DNA of 64,000 nt from Draconibacterium halophilum (GTDB lineage: Bacteria; Bacteroidota; Bacteroidia; Bacteroidales; Prolixibacteraceae). Position numbers and translations under genes: made by a program. The stretch covers positions 3,823,501 to 3,887,500 of the forward strand of contig NZ_CP048409.1 in NCBI RefSeq assembly GCF_010448835.1, read 5' to 3'. This document shows positions 63,644 through 64,000 of the stretch, piece by piece. The notes below the pieces were generated by a model, which saw only the letters and a program-made list of their open reading frames with translations, did not search any database and was not told the origin of the DNA. Within the stretch, counting starts at the first letter, position 1; each line of letters opens with the position of its first letter.

Positions 63644-64000
63644 ATGAAAAATATATCTGAACTCGAACCTACCATAGTAACAATTTTCGGTGGCGATGGC
63701 GACCTTACCTGGCGCAAACTGATGCCGGCTTTGTTCAATTTGCACATCGACGGTTTTCTTCCTGAGAAATTCAAAATACTGAGTGTAGATATGAAAGATA
63801 TTGCTCAGGAGGAGTACAATAAAAGACATTTGGAGGGGGTGAATAAATTTTCGCGCAGAGGAAAAGCCACCAAGAAAAAATGGAAAGAATTTGAGAAATG
63901 TATCACCTATGTGCAGGCTGACATTACAAACGACAAGTCTTACAACAATCTTAAAAACATTTTTAACGAAACGGATAAAGAATGGGATGTAGAAGCATCG
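63644..64000 (+). CDS. zwf: Glucose-6-phosphate dehydrogenase, cut by the right edge
   Basis: Only the first 119 residues are in the window. The frame starts at ATG 63644 (MKNISELEPTIVTIFGGDGD). The nucleotide-binding motif reads GGDGDLTWRKLMPALFNL, a variant of the usual GASGDLAxRKL. The conserved RKL lysine is present. It oxidises glucose-6-phosphate with NADP. Gene order tkt-tal-gnd-zwf supports the call. AAAGTGGTATTATT (63609-63622) lies 22 bp upstream. Confidence 0.9.
   Translation, partial: MKNISELEPTIVTIFGGDGDLTWRKLMPALFNLHIDGFLPEKFKILSVDMKDIAQEEYNKRHLEGVNKFSRRGKATKKKWKEFEKCITYVQADITNDKSYNNLKNIFNETDKEWDVEAS

Noticed and set aside
1..64000. CRISPR arrays, rRNA genes and restriction/toxin-antitoxin defence loci
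   Set aside because: No regularly spaced repeats, rRNA-like stretches or recognisable defence gene pairs were seen.

Overview
The window looks like a chromosomal segment of a Bacteroidota bacterium, probably of the Marinilabiliales/Prolixibacteraceae type (the lineage is an inference). Supporting signs are two proteins with type IX secretion C-terminal domains, a Fibrobacter-paralogous-domain lipoprotein, TTTG-N19-TAnnTTTG promoter elements, a GH92 mannosidase, a biotin-dependent oxaloacetate decarboxylase pump and low-to-moderate GC.

Layout. 1-3.3 kb: a GH18 chitinase-like lipoprotein running off the left edge, divergent from a GH92 mannosidase. 3.5-7.0 kb: a reverse-strand sodium-pumping oxaloacetate decarboxylase operon (gamma-alpha-beta). 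7.6-12.8 kb: cold-shock-domain protein, NYN-domain protein, SNF2 helicase and a CBM9-like protein. 13.0-17.3 kb: a glycerol operon (padR-glpK-glpD-glpF) with a palindrome in front of padR and a strong terminator after glpF. 17.5-24.9 kb: peptidase-like, macro-domain, DUF1460, beta-barrel, VOC, hemolysin-III and thioredoxin reductase genes.

25.05-34.56 kb: tRNA-Pro(GGG) followed by an integrated element of about 9.4 kb. It is bounded by an 83-bp direct repeat (one mismatch) that begins in the tRNA T-loop. It carries a tyrosine integrase lacking the first catalytic arginine, a MobC-like protein, a frameshifted relaxase, and cargo: a lipoprotein, a trypsin-like protease, a FISUMP lipoprotein and a papain-like protease. 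The two proteases share a C-terminal module. Four single-base frame breaks lie in the element and a fifth probable one just beyond it; none was seen elsewhere in the window.

34.8-42 kb: stress-type genes (Rho-N-like remnant, DJ-1/PfpI, CsbD, TonB-domain protein, YceI, universal stress protein, RpiB, pterin dehydratase, ferredoxin) in long AT-rich spacers. 42.2-56.5 kb: glgX divergent from a five-gene operon treZ-glgE-treS/mak-glgB-treY, headed by a sigma-54-type promoter. Together these enzymes could interconvert branched alpha-glucan and trehalose in a closed loop through maltose-1-phosphate. 56.8-58.4 kb: MscS channel and a DUF2188 protein. 58.9-64 kb: pentose phosphate genes tkt, tal, gnd and zwf (cut by the right edge), to which rpiB at 40.6 kb belongs functionally.

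The right half reads as a stress island: osmoprotectant and storage glucan, NADPH supply and osmotic relief. Several of its spacers share a TGTGG(A/C)AT motif that may mark common control.
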